NCBI GenBank assembly: GCA_958450325.1
Contig: OY288248.1
Coordinates: forward strand, 43,166,005-43,230,004
DNA: 64,000 nucleotides
From: Agrostemma githago
Lineage: Eukaryota; Streptophyta; Magnoliopsida; Caryophyllales; Caryophyllaceae
Reading direction: 5' to 3'
Shown here piece after piece: positions 10,249 through 22,169 of the stretch. Position 1 is the stretch's first letter, and each line of letters opens with the position of its first letter. The notes below the pieces were generated by a model, which saw only the letters and a list, made by a program, of their open reading frames with translations, did no database searches and was not told the origin of the DNA. Both the position numbers and the translations under genes were made by a program.

Positions 10249-13200
10249 ATGGGAGATAACGAAATCAACGACAACAATGTCAACAATGACGCAAGCAGCT
10301 TCAATACTGGAGGGAGTAATGACGACAATCTCATCCAACAATTGCTCCGTGCCTTGCGCAATTTGCCCGAGAACAGACCTGGGGGAGGTGCCAGTAGATT
10401 CGTGGATGTGCCCAAACCCCATGACGAATTCAAAGTCACGGAGTTGCCTGAATTCGGGGGAGGGATAGATCCGGAAGAATACTTGGACTGGGAGCGTCAA
10501 ATCGAGAGGATGTTCGAATTCAAGGATGTCCCCGATGAGAAGCGTTGCAAGTATGCTATCTTGAGGCTAACAAAAAGTGCGTCCCTATGGTTCGAAAGTA
10601 TGAAGACTAGGCGAGCACGGGAAGAAAAGCCTAAGATCCGGTCATGGGAGGAACTCAAAAATAAGTTACGCAAGAGGTATGTTCCTAAAAGTTACAAAAT
10701 CGACTTATATCGTAAGGTAGCCGAATTGAAACAAGGGACCATGTCAATTAGTGCGTATATAGAGGAGTTCGAAAAGGCATCTTTAATGTGTGAGTTAGAA
10801 GAACTCGAGGAACAAAAGATGGCTAGGTTTTGTAGGGGTTTAAATCGTAACATAGCCGATGTGGTAGATTTACATCCTTATGCGTCGTTTGATTTATTAT
10901 GCTCTTTGTGTTTAAAAGTAGAGGGCCAACAAAAACGACGAACTACTCCGACCACTAAAACAAACACTTGGACAAAATCCGAAACACCCAATAAATTCGG
11001 AGGGTCTAGTTCAAGTCAAACCCCAAAATCCGTAGTTGCCACCCAAACAACACCTAAAACAGACACTAAATCCAAAGACATGTCTAGGGTCCGTTGTTTT
11101 AAGTGTCAAGGATTCGGCCACTTTCAAAGCGATTGTCCTAATAAAAGAGTCATTACATTAAGAGAGGCAATTAGCTATCGCGATGAATTGATGGAGGGTT
11201 TTAGTTACGAGGATGAACCATCATATGTCACGAATGGGGATGAGTTAGAGGGGGATGACGTGCTCGAATTTGTAGCACCAAGTCCTGTTGAGTCTTTGGT
11301 CTTACGTCGTACTTTGCACACCGTTGTGACCGAACAACGTGACCAAATCTTCCACACTAAATGCTTGGTCAAATACAAATGGTGTAATGTGATTATTGAT
11401 GGGGGGAGTTGTACCAACGTCGCCTCACAAAACATGGTTAAGAAATTAACCCTAACCACCACACCACATCCGAGACCCTATACCTTACATTGGCTCGATG
11501 ATGGGAACCAAGTTAAGGTGACTAAACAAGTCCGCGTTGGTTTTACGATGGGTTCTTACAAGGACGAGGTGGTTTGCGACGTTATTCCTATGGATGCTTG
11601 TCACATGTTATTAGGCAGGCCATGGCAATTTGATCGCAATGTCCTTCATAAAGGACGAAGCAACGAGCATGAACTCATGGTGGATGGTAAGAAGGTCGTC
11701 CTAAGGCCTATGGCGCCGAAGGAGATTCGTTCGATTCATTCTAATCGTACTAACAAGCCGAGTTTGTCAATGTTTGCTAGTGAAAGAGACGTGGAGCAGG
11801 TTTTGGCTAGGGGAGAGCAAGTGTACGCGCTTGTGGCATCTAACCTGTCCACAGTTTCAAGAGAGAATAACCTTGACCAAGGTTACATTAACCTTGACCA
11901 AGTTTACTCTAACCTTGACTCTGTTGAACGCGTTAAACCACTATTGCGTGAGTTTGACGATGTTTTTCCAGATGATTTACCAGCGGGTTTACCTCCATTG
12001 CGTGGAATCGAGCATCAAATTGATCTCGTACCCGGCGCGCCCTTACCAAACAAGGCGGCTTATCGGAGTAACCCCGAAGAAACCAAAGAACTCCAACGAC
12101 AAATTGAGGAGTTAATGGAACGAGGGTACGTAAGAGAAAGCATGAGCCCGTGCGCGGTTCCAGCTTTACTCGTCCCTAAGAAAGATGGCACATGGAGAAT
12201 GTGCATCGATAGTAGAGCAGTGAATAACATCACCATAAAATATCGATTCCCGATTCCGAGACTCGATGATATGCTTGATGAACTTCATGGCTCAACCATC
12301 TTCTCCAAAATCGATCTTCGAAGTGGTTATCACCAAATTCGAATGAGAGAAGGAAATGAATGGAAGACCGCATTCAAAACCAAACATGGTTTTTATGAAT
12401 GGCTGGTCATGCCTTTCGGCCTTACTAATGCACCAAGCACTTTCATGAGGCTTATGAACAAGGTTCTAAAGTACTTCATTGGAAAGTTCGTGGTCGTGTA
12501 CTTGGACGATATCCTAGTATACAACAAGGGCATTGAAGAGCACCTACGACACTTAAGACTAGTGTTCGAAACGCTAAGAATGCAAAAACTATACGGCAAA
12601 GCCGAGAAGTGCTCATTCTTGGTCGACAAAGTTATATTCCTTGGATACGTTGTATCTCGGGATGGAGTTGCCGTGGATCAAGAAAAGGTGGAGGCTATTC
12701 GTTCTTGGCCTGTCCCTAGTACGGTGACTGAAGTACGATCATTCCATGGATTGGCTTCATTCTACCGGCGGTTTATTCGTGATTTCAGCACGGTCGTGAG
12801 CCCAATCACAGGTTGCTTGAAAAAAGGAGCGTTTGATTGGAACGAACAAGCTCAAAAAGCGTTCGAGAAGATCAAGGAGTTGCTGTGCAATGCACCTATA
12901 CTCGCTCTACCCGACTTCTCTCAACCGATCGAAGTTGAGTGTGACGCAAGTGGCGTGGGAATTGGGGCTGTTTTAATCCAAGCTCAACGACCCATTGCTT
13001 ACTTTTCGGAGAAATTGGGGGGCGCTCGTTGTAATTACTCTACATACGACAAAGAGTTCTACGCGATCGTTCGAGCACTTGACCATTGGAGTCACTACCT
13101 TCGCCCTAGTCATTTTGTACTTCACTCGGATCACGAGTCTCTCAAGTACATACATGGGCAACAAAAGCTCAACCCGAGACATGCAAAATGGGTTGAATTC

Positions 13201-14166
13201 CTTCAATCATTCCATTTTTCATCAAAATACAAAGAAGGCAAGAGTAATGTAGTAGCTGACGCTTTATCACGGAGATATGCGCTACTTACCACACTCGAAG
13301 TGAAGTTACTAGGGTTCGAGTTACTTAAAGAATCCTATGTGCTGGATGATGAACTAAGGGAGATATTCGAAGAATGTCAAAAAGGTGGATACAAGGAATA
13401 CGCATTACAAGAGGATTTTCTATTTAAGGGAAATCGACTTTGTGTTCCGAAGCATCCAATTCGTGAATTATTAATTCGCGAAGCACATGGTGGTGGTTTA
13501 GCCGGACATTTCGGAGTTCAGAAGACGCTCGACATCTTACACGAGCATTTTCATTGGCCGAAAATGATTGGTGATGTCCAAAACATCATAGGCAAGTGTG
13601 TTACTTGTCACATGGCGAAAAGTTCCTTTAAAGCAGGAGCCTACATGCCATTACCAGTTCCGGAACGACCATGGGAAGATGTGTCGATGGACTTTATTGT
13701 GGCCTTACCTCGTACTCAAAGAGGAAGGGATGCAATTATGGTGGTCGTTGACAGATTTTCGAAGATGGCGCATTTCGTGGCTTGCCATAAAACGGACGAT
13801 GCTAGTAATGTCGCGGATCTGTATTATCGCGAGATAGTCCGTATACATGGAGTCCCAAAGACTATTGTGTCCGATCGTGACTCAAAATTCCTGAGTTACT
13901 TTTGGAACACACTCTGGAGAAAGGTCGATACTAAGCTACTGTTTAGCACTTTACATCACCCTCAAACTGATGGGCAAACGGAAGTGACAAACCGTATCTT
14001 AGGGACTATTCTCTGTGGTTTGGTGAGTAAAACTCAGAAGGATTGGGACCTTAAGCTTGCACACGCGGAGTTCGCTTATAATCGATCTCCTACCTATGCA
14101 ACTAAGCACTCTCCTTTCGAGGTAGTTTATGGGATCAACCCGTATTTGCCTTGTAAGGACCTTTAG
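10249..14166 (+). pseudogene. Truncated Ty3/gypsy gag-pol, second copy
   Basis: This is nearly identical to 4820-9139 from the ATG through gag, zinc knuckle, protease (DGGS), RT (YLDDILVY), RNase H and the integrase D,D-35-E core. Homology stops at about 14151, just after the residues matching YGINPYLP. The frame then reads four foreign residues to a TAG at 14164. It lacks the GPY integrase tail, polypurine tract and 3' LTR. Relative to the first copy it lacks a 12-bp segment before the protease and keeps LLGRPW and VYLDD, the commoner forms. Loss of the 3' LTR and a damaged primer site make it non-mobile. Confidence 0.9.
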
Positions 14167-15098
14167 GACTCTAAGTATTCAACACACCTAGTAAGGACCT
14201 TTAGGACTCTAAATATATCCAACTCTAAGTACCCCAAAATAATCAAGGTAAACCTATAACCCAAGGTGCAGTGCCTAAAGTATCATCTTAATTCCATCAA
14301 GCAACATTTTGCTATCCAAATTAATCCTCAAGAATTTCTTACTTGCTTAGAAAGTAGGGCAGACTCAAAATCCTCAAATCAGGTAACAAGGGTTTACTAA
14401 ACCTCAAACATCTATAACACGGGTTCACTAAGACAGAATCCGGTCTAACCAAAGAATCTCAAGAGAAAGATGGTAGAATAGAAGAATAGAACAAGGATTC
14501 ACCATGAGAATGAAGATGGGAATATATAAGAGAAGAATTGGAAGAAATAGGGGAAGGAAGAAAAGAATCGATGATCCTATATTACTAAGATCTTGAGCTA
14601 GAGGAGAATCTTCAATCCTCCAGAGTTCACGAGGGAACAAAAAGGATTACTTCATCTTCTTGTAGAGAAACGAGCACACAAGTCTTGGGTCGCTCCATCT
14701 GGATCTACTACTGCAACGTCACGGAACAGAGATCTACTCTTAATCATCTAACCTGTAGCTTGAGCAAACTAAACCGGGGCTGAAAAGTCACCATCGGCAT
14801 CTTTCTTGGAGCACCAAGTTGTCCACTCGAGTCAGCAGGCGTTGAAAGTGCTATGTAGGTCCCGTCCGAATTTGGAGCAGCATCATGTCAACATCTTGTC
14901 CACTCATCATCTTCTTTGACATGTAAAACAAATATTCAATTAATCATTGGGTTTCAGGAACATGGAGGCTAATCACATAAGTCCTTACTTGTTTCTACCC
15001 ATCTCTAATAATATTTTTATTTACTGTTTAAATAATTTACTGGTATTTTCCTTAATTTCAGGTGTAAGCGTTGGGAGCAATGATGCTCTGATACCAAC
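14152..15098 (-). other. LARD internal region, 5' leader part, non-coding
   Basis: About 0.95 kb lies between the truncated gypsy copy and the LARD 5' LTR. It opens with a 22-bp direct repeat (14153-14174 and 14191-14212) at the gypsy breakpoint. The minus-strand frames are short and show no gag similarity that I recognise. Confidence 0.55.
15085..15096 (-). other. Primer binding site of the LARD-like element
   Basis: On the minus strand this reads TGGTATCAGAGC, two bases inside the LTR border at 15099. It is complementary to the initiator tRNA-Met 3' end and fixes the orientation of the element. Confidence 0.88.
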
Positions 15099-18000
15099 TG
15101 TAATCCCCTAGAAATTCTAACGCGATACAGTGGCGGAAACACTGTAGAGTCGGGATTAAAACACGCTGTAACTATGTCTTAGAAAAATTTAAAATTGTAA
15201 AGTCAAACAATAGGCCTTAAATAAAATGGCCAAAATTTAAAACAATCCACAAAAGGGGTTTGAACAATCCATAAGACATAATTATTAAAATAAATAAGCA
15301 GGATCCACACTGCTCGCTAGCCGACACCCGGAACATGTATACCTGCCATGTTAAAACATAACAGCCACAATCAGTGGGGAGCAACGTCAACGTTCTCCTA
15401 GCCGTATGACAGGATTTTAAAATAGTAATTACTAATATAGGAAAAATATTTAAAATGGAAAACAGTAAAACAGCATATTAAAATAAGCTTACAGCGCCAA
15501 AACCAAAATATAAAAATGGGTTTCCGAAGAAACATAAAAATATTTGCATACCTGTAAACCAATTTATATCGATAATAAATAAAATAATCAAAATGGCGTT
15601 ATGGAAATTCGATCAGTGTGCACAAGGCTAGACTTTCACTAGGATAATACTGGAAACTAGCTTCGAGAACTGTAGACTTAACTCATAACAGAATTCAGTC
15701 TCTAACTAGGCAACTCAACTATAACAGGACTGCGTGCAGCGAGGTCCTGGTTTAAGTAGTATACACCCCTCCTGGAACCCAAATGTATCCAGTTCAACTG
15801 ACGGCGACTAACACGATGCGATATCTAGCTTAAAGGCACAATGCACACTCTCCTGGGCGAAACTACGCCCAGTTCAACGACCAAATGTGCCCCAAATGGG
15901 CACACCGGCTTTATAGCTGATGGCAAAAACGTACACCCCAGATTATTACTCTAACCCCACACTTGACTTTATTCCATAACTCCAAAACAAGCCGTTATCG
16001 ATATACAAAAATAAATATAATCAATATAAATAATATGAGGATAAAAGGAACAAACATTTATATAAATGGGAAAACTTTCTATAAATAGAAACTTACTATT
16101 TTTTGAAACTTTACCAAAAATAGCATCATATCAAAATAGAGAAAAATATTAGTCTATAGTAACATCACATTCTTAGTAAACGATATAGATTTATAAAACT
16201 AATACTTTCGGCCTTAACGATATTAATTATCAAAGTGAACATTTAATTTTATGAAATTATTAAAATATCGTACAAGCGTTATAAAATGATTAAAAATGTC
16301 TTAAACATTTTAATACTACTAATTAGGGTGTTTTCAAAAGTTAGAAAGCTAAAATTCCCTTATTATTATTAGTTTCGACAATAAAATTATAAATAGGATT
16401 TCACGGCAAACACCAAATTAAATATTTGAACGTCTTTATTTAATTAAACCAACAAATATATTTAGAGTATGTTAAGGGATGATTTATCTCCTAAAGTTTC
16501 AGATTTAAATACTTTCAAAATTGCTGGAAAAATAATTCTTTTAGGTAAGACGAAGCATTTTAACGATAAATCACAATTTGTCCGAAAATCAATACTTATT
16601 AATTAAAGACTTTAATAAATAGTGAAAAAATTACATAAAATAGTTAAAATATATTTATGGACATTCTGTCCAGAAAAGAAATTTTTCCAGAATCCTAAAA
16701 CTCAATTTTTAAAGCGTTTTCTCGTTAATCGTCCAATCTCGACAATAACGATTAATAAAAATAGTAATTACAAAATGATTTAAGTATTAATACCCAAAAA
16801 TTATTATTAAACCTAAAATCATGATTTTCCAGAATCTAACATTTTTCCAGATTTCCAAAAATTCCAGATTTAATAAATCCCGTCAAAACCGTCTTTAAAT
16901 CCCGTTTTCACAATTAACGATTCCACTAATAAAACTTATCGTTTCGAACATTTATTAAGGCACTAAAAATCATAAAATTACATTTTAATATGAAATCATC
17001 AGAATCACATTTTTTCCAGATTTAAATATAGGACCAGAAATCGAGAATTTAAATGACAAACACGGTTTTAACGATAAACGATGATTTAAAGTGATTAATT
17101 AATTCATCCACTTAACAATTCCGAAAAATTATGAATAAATTCAGAGAGTTTTATTTCATCATAAAGTTTCACCACGTCAAAAATCAGATTAAAATAAAAT
17201 GTTTAAGTACTAGAACTAAAAATCGGTTTTTAATCGTTTTTGTCCGATAACGGTAATAATTCAATAATCGATATCAAAAATATCAGAAAAATACTAAATT
17301 ATTAAAAATCATCAAAAACATAATTTTTACAGAATATTAACATATATTACATGTTTAGGCCGAATATTACGATTTTACAAATTAATATGACGATTTAATC
17401 GTTAATCTCGTAAAAGCGATAAAAATACCGAAACATGCAAATTTTAAACTTTTAAAATTTTTCCAGATTTTATGACATACATATATTGTCAAAAATAAAA
17501 CATAAAAATATATACATGCAAATACACAATTAAAATCATGAAATACCGAGTAACATCGACGTTACCTCAGTCCAAATCTGAATCAATAATATATTTGTCG
17601 GCCTCGGGATCGACCACAAATCCTACAATATATAAAAAATTATGGCAGAAAAATACCATGAGAAAACTAATAAAAACAAGGTAAATAATGATCGAAAACA
17701 ACATCGATTATTACCTTAACGAAGGGATCGGAAAGAGGATTATTTTGACGATAAAAATGATGCGATCAAGGCTCGAATTAAGCAAAAGTCAGCCTAGGAG
17801 GGGAGAGGAGTGTCACGGCCAGAAATGAAGAAGGAAAAAGATGTTGTAATATTTTTTTTATGTAAAGAATGAATGAAAGAAGAAGGATGGTTTATGCATA
17901 AATGAAAGTAATAATAAGGGTGAAGAAAACTATGTGAAATGTGTGAGAAAACCAGCCAAAATAATGAAGGTGAGGGAGAGTGAAAAGTTTGAGTAATAAA

Positions 18001-18587
18001 GCATGGAATAAATGGAAGAAAATAATCTTATGTTTACGGTTTAACGTGATAAAATGAAACGTATAAATAATACGTAGTAAAATTGTGACAAGAAGCTTTG
18101 TCGGTCCAAAATGTGAGGAAATGGTCTCAAATAATTTAAAGTTGATAAAAAGAAGAATCGTAAAATAGTTAACGACATTTCAAAGCAATTCGAGTAAACC
18201 TCGCGATAGAAAATAATTATTTACGAAAGTTCGTAATAAAATAATTAATGGCTAAATTTTCGTAAATAAAAATATTTCTTAGTCTAAAATATTATATAAA
18301 TGTATTTAAACATTTTTAGGAAAAAGAATAACTTAAATCTGAGCTTAAAAACGTTAATTCGTAGAGAAATAGAATCCTCGCGGAAAATAAATAGTTTACG
18401 AGAAAAATCAAATAAATGGATTTAAAAGAATTAAAAATCTTTTTAAAATATAAATAAATATCATTAAACTCAAAAATGAAAATAGAGCTTGGAAAAAGAT
18501 GAAATGCAAGGTCGAAATGTGACAGAGTTATGACAGAGTCATAACGGTAAAGACAAAAACACTAGGAAAAAAATAGCGGGTGTTACA
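15099..18587 (-). repeat. 5' LTR of the LARD-like element (3489 bp)
   Basis: It runs TGTAATCCCC...GGGTGTTACA on the plus strand. Its last 1.6 kb duplicates 1-1612. No ORF of note is present. The region near 15100-16000 is less AT-rich than the rest. It inserted into an older LTR fragment that continues at 18588. Confidence 0.88.
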
Positions 18588-18908
18588 CTCAATGTTTCTA
18601 GAACCAGCGCGCTGGACTTGCTTATGGACTTTTGGTTTGGTTTCGAGGCTTCACTCAGGCTTGACTTTGCATTTCGGGAACGATTCGGGGCCCCGGAGTC
18701 GAAATTGACTCGAACTAGTATTGACGCGACCATAATAACTTGACGAACACCGTCTAGATGTTGGATTAATTTTTCCAAGTATTAATTTGATCCGATCTAT
18801 AGAAAAATCATCCGATACATCGTAAAATCGTATCGTGTTGCAGTCTGATCATCATCGGATGTTTTTCGGACGCTCGAGTAGCCACTGAGTACAAATTTGG
18901 GTGTCTAC
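18588..18908 (-). repeat. Old LTR fragment (Tat/Retand-like end)
   Basis: On the minus strand the sequence starts at 18908 with TGTAGACACCCAAATTTG and is cut at 18588 by the LARD insertion. Its terminus resembles that of the large element at 32260-58437 (GGGTGTCTAC). The remainder presumably lies on the other side of the LARD, outside this window. Confidence 0.55.
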
Positions 18909-19639
18909 AGTGATGGTGGTAGTTTGTTGTAGGAATGGAGTGGAGGAGGATGAACAGGGTGATCCACGACAGTGATTATATTGAAGATGGGAGATGACGA
19001 TCCTACATAATATCTTTATAGTTGGACGGAAGTTGATTGTATTGAATGAAGAATTGATATTGCGCTAGGAGAGAGGAGAGTGGTTCAGGTGGTGTAAAAG
19101 GGAGAGAGTGGATGAGTTTGGCAATAAAAAAAACTGCTGAACAGGTAATCAGTTGCCATAAAGTATTATTAGAAGAGAAGTGCAATAGTATAGTTTATTG
19201 TGGGTTAAAATGAAGTTTGAAGTAATTTGAGAATACCATTAATAGTTTGGATTGATGGTACTAAATAATCCCAACAAATAATTTAACAATTTCACATATT
19301 AGGAAGTTCAATGAACTTCATAGAATAAAAGGGTGCACCATCAAAATCATGTATTCATGTAAGAAGAAACATTGTTGAAAAATTTACAGCTTTGCTCACT
19401 GAAAATGAAGAGGTTTGGATGAATTGTGGCCGGATGTAAAAGACATTGGAAATTAGTTAAAATGCTCCATCACGACATTCACAGAGGCAGTCTCATTCTG
19501 AATTAGTAACCTATAGGTTAAACAGCAATTAGGCAACTCACTATGGGAAAGAGTAGCCAAGTAGTAGAGTGGTTGATTTTTGTGCAACTGTCTAATCTCG
19601 CAGACGATGAGAGTTTTATGCTCAGTTTTCACTCGACTC
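18909..19639. other. Intergenic stretch without a recognised gene
   Basis: About 730 bp with short frames on both strands and no domain, tRNA or repeat that I recognise. Confidence 0.5.
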
Positions 19640-19642
19640 TTA

Positions 19643-19912
19643 GGGCAATACCAATGGTATAGGATAAGAAGTTTCATAATTTTTAAGGAACTCCTTACCC
19701 ATTGTTCCACACAATAATGAGCTCCTTATATGAAACCGGTTTCTAAAGTAAGAAACTGGTTTCACGTAGAAAAAAGAGAGAAAAAGTGGGGACAACAAAG
19801 ACAATAAGGAACTTTTACCATTGAGGAGAATTTAAAAGTTTCATAATTAAAAATTTGGGTTGATGTGTCGGTGAAAAAATTTAGTACGAAACTTTAACCA
19901 TTGCTATTGCCC
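19643..19912. mobile_element. PIF/Harbinger (Tourist-like) MITE, 270 bp
   Basis: The termini are inverted repeats: GGGCAATACCAATGGT at the left, and the complement of GGGCAATAGCAATGGT at the right. A TTA target duplication lies on each side (19640-19642 and 19913-19915). A 3-bp TTA/TAA duplication is the hallmark of PIF/Harbinger. An internal near-palindrome GAAACCGGTTTC lies near 19732. There is no coding capacity, so movement would need a transposase in trans. Confidence 0.82.
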
Positions 19913-20210
19913 TTACTAGTCAATTCTAAGTGGACATGTTTTTTAACAGATGGACCAAAAATATCAGGATACATGTGAGAATTGAGAACCATTCTAGAAA
20001 TGTAGCTCAACTATACAAACATCTATCCGACCATAACTGGGGGGTACAACAAAGTAGCGATCCTCGGAAAACCTGTTACCCACCCATCTAATTACAGTTG
20101 ACTGCTCAGAATTCAATAGCTAGTGACTACTGAGTCCTATCACTGTATACAAAAGAGAAACAAAATGTTAAAAGAGTAGTGCAAAAGTTTCTAGGTAGAA
20201 ATCATTGATT

Positions 20211-21512
20211 TTATGCCATTGGAACTAGAGCTGGAAGGCTATGTGGATTAAGTACATGATTAAGACCAATCTTCCCTTCAGAAGCTCCCGAAATGTCATC
20301 ATCAAATGCATCATTCTTTTTCTCACAGGACTGAGAATTGCCTGGAATGTGAGCCCTCATGTGCCCCCCTAAGGCTTGACCAGAACTAAATGCTTTGCAA
20401 CAAACCGAACACATGAAGTTCTTTAACCTCTTTTTTCTCTGATCACTCCCCATTTCCACAGTTTCAGAGTGAAAATGAGTCTCTCCAGTGCAAGATCTCT
20501 TGGAACGAGGACAATGCAGTCGATGACCTCCAAGAGCCTGATGTGATCGAAACCCCCTTTTGCATATTTTACAGATATGCTTCAAGTTCAAGCTTCCAGA
20601 ACATTTGGTTTCTTTAATACCATGATCACAAGTGTTTGAATCCAAAACAGCCCCGAAAATGGAACCCACTTGAGTCTTTTCATCCTTAGATTTGGTATCT
20701 TCAATCAACTCATACCCAAACAAACGCAAGGGGCGAAAGTCAGTGCTCTCCTCCTTCATTTGAGTAATATACAGTTCAGAATCAGAATGAAAATCAAAAT
20801 TAGGTCCACATTCAGCACATTCTTGCCTAGTCATACAATCATCAAAATTTGTCCTAGAATCTTCAACTCTTACTTCCTCCATCACAATATCACCACCAGC
20901 GGTATGATTACAAGAAGGCTCAGCATCAACTTGACATTGTTGTGTCATCATTTCAGAATCAACAACAGAAACATTATTATCAGAATAAAACCCACCCTTA
21001 GCAAGCATCAACAAACAAGAAGCAATATCCTTTAATTCCTCTTCATGAACAATACCAACAGAAGATGTTGTGCCGACTTTATCAGTGAATTTGTTCCAAT
21101 TAGAGCAAGAATAGCAGTTAATAGAACAAGTGTTAATCTTATACCTTCTTACGGATCTCTTCTCTTTAGGGAGGTAGTTTGGAAGCTTCAAATCCTTTAC
21201 CGACAGAGGCTTGACGACTTTTCTCTTGGAATGCAATCTCATGTGCACATGTAAAGCCCTTAATGACTTAAACCCTTTACCACATTTCTGACAGAAGTTG
21301 CTCAGACAACCCTTTTCCTTTGAATTTGCTCCAAAGTCACAACTTGGTTGATGTTTCCCTTCAAAACCCAGTTCAGATTCGTGCTTTTTCTGCCCTCTTT
21401 TGGTCGAATTGTTTGCTGAACTATGGCTTCTTTTGTGCCCACACAATGCTCTGATATTTTTGAAGTTTTTGCCACAAAACGTGCATGTGTGCTTCACTTC
21501 TTCCTCACCCAT
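20211..21512 (-). CDS. ZAT-type C2H2 zinc-finger transcription factor (433 aa)
   Basis: This is probably a nuclear, sequence-specific DNA-binding regulator of the plant ZAT1/4/9 class. It has four fingers. ZF1 (about 10-30) is CTFCGKNF...ALCGHKRSH. ZF2 (about 74-94) is CQKCGKGF...ALHVHMRLH. ZF3 (about 314-334) and ZF4 (368-388) carry the plant QALGGH signature. ZF3 reads GGHRLHC, so its last ligand at normal spacing is Cys (C2HC); the other three are C2H2. A mid-protein segment, EELKDIASCLLMLAKGG, matches the hydrophobic box between fingers in this subfamily. The frame is intronless, as usual for the group. I chose the ATG at 21512 because the frame has no earlier ATG. No clear EAR motif is seen at the C-terminus. 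A TATA-like stretch lies about 200 bp upstream near 21720. The nearest neighbours are transposons, so no operon-like context applies. Confidence 0.9.
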   Translation of the reverse strand: MGEEEVKHTCTFCGKNFKNIRALCGHKRSHSSANNSTKRGQKKHESELGFEGKHQPSCDFGANSKEKGCLSNFCQKCGKGFKSLRALHVHMRLHSKRKVVKPLSVKDLKLPNYLPKEKRSVRRYKINTCSINCYSCSNWNKFTDKVGTTSSVGIVHEEELKDIASCLLMLAKGGFYSDNNVSVVDSEMMTQQCQVDAEPSCNHTAGGDIVMEEVRVEDSRTNFDDCMTRQECAECGPNFDFHSDSELYITQMKEESTDFRPLRLFGYELIEDTKSKDEKTQVGSIFGAVLDSNTCDHGIKETKCSGSLNLKHICKICKRGFRSHQALGGHRLHCPRSKRSCTGETHFHSETVEMGSDQRKKRLKNFMCSVCCKAFSSGQALGGHMRAHIPGNSQSCEKKNDAFDDDISGASEGKIGLNHVLNPHSLPALVPMA

Positions 21513-21986
21513 GCTTGTTTCTTGATTCTTCACAAAATATCCCAGAATTTTACGGGGAAAAAAAAGAATTTTTCTTGGCCTGCTTGTTAATTTCAGGGGA
21601 TACCCAGGATAGAAAAAGGGATTGAAAACGCAAAAAGGGTATTAAGCGAGAAAAAGACCTGGGTTTTGGTTAATACACAAGAAAACAAAAGAAAGGAGGC
21701 GTCTTTTTCTGTATTATACAAAATATATGTCTCTTCGTTCATTTGTGTCAGGAAAACGTAAGAGGAAGTCGAAGAGCAGAGACCACCTACTCCAGTTCTC
21801 TTAATGGGAGGAGGAAGTATGGAGCGATCCCTATGCTATATTTAGGAAGAACAACCTTGCATGGAGATAAATTTACTTTTTATTTCACCTCATTTTGTAA
21901 TATTATTAAGTTAAATTTATTATCCTATTTGTATTATAGACTCGGGAAGAGTATCTCTACTAATCGACGGTCTCTCATTATATTTA
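21513..21986 (-). promoter_or_regulatory. Probable 5' UTR and promoter of the zinc-finger gene
   Basis: This 470-bp stretch separates the zinc-finger ATG from the Helitron end. On the minus strand, TATATTTTGTATAATAC near 21713-21730 could supply a TATA box. No other gene is visible. The Helitron insertion marks the upstream limit of undisturbed promoter sequence. Confidence 0.4.
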
Positions 21987-22014
21987 CTAGATGAAAGCCC
22001 GTGCGCTGCACGGG
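21987..22014 (-). mobile_element. Helitron 3' terminus
   Basis: On the minus strand a perfect hairpin CCCGTGC-AGC-GCACGGG (22014-21998) is followed by 7 bases, then CTAG (21990-21987), then T. A hairpin about 10 bases before a terminal CTRR, with insertion before T, is the diagnostic Helitron 3' end. The element body would run rightwards from here. I could not fix the 5' TC end. Confidence 0.75.
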
Positions 22015-22169
22015 TTAATTGGCGTAATTACACTGATGATTTATATTCGTTAAATAAGATACTTAATCAATCTATATCATTATAACAAATAAGAAGATGA
22101 CCTTGTATTAGTAATCAGGTTTAATTTCAGTTAAGTTTACGGTCTTAAGAACTTATTTTAAAACTTAAA

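Larger units (their letters stand above)
3717..14151 (+). mobile_element. Ty3/gypsy complex: LTR, gag-pol, LTR, truncated gag-pol
   Basis: Two 1076-bp LTRs (3717-4792 and 9145-10220) flank a complete internal domain. A second internal domain follows the second LTR and stops abruptly at about 14151, inside the integrase region. No third LTR is present. The LTR-internal-LTR-internal order is what unequal recombination between LTRs, or two insertions followed by deletion, would leave. The two internal domains are close to identical, so the event is recent. RT-RNase H-integrase order makes this Ty3/gypsy. The integrase tail resembles CRM/Reina-type chromoviruses, and I see no separate chromodomain. 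Confidence 0.85.
1..18587 (-). mobile_element. LARD-like non-autonomous LTR retrotransposon, interrupted
   Basis: Positions 1-1612 repeat 16979-18587 with only scattered differences, and both blocks end in the same TGTTACA. The complete LTR is 15099-18587 (3489 bp) and runs TG...CA on the plus strand. The primer site lies left of it and reads on the minus strand, so the element points leftwards and its 3' LTR continues beyond the window start. After removing the inserted gypsy complex (3717-14151), only about 3.05 kb of internal DNA remains (1613-3716 and 14152-15098). I found no gag or pol there on either strand. LTRs longer than 3 kb around a non-coding core fit the LARD class. Other plant chromoviruses have a similar 3' border (a purine tract then TGTAACACCC), so a Tekay/Del-like parent is plausible but inferred. 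Confidence 0.8.

Noticed and set aside
21953..21962. TCTCTACTA, resembling a Helitron 5' start
   Set aside because: It lies outside the CTAG end and on the opposite strand to the 3' hairpin, so it cannot be the matching 5' end.
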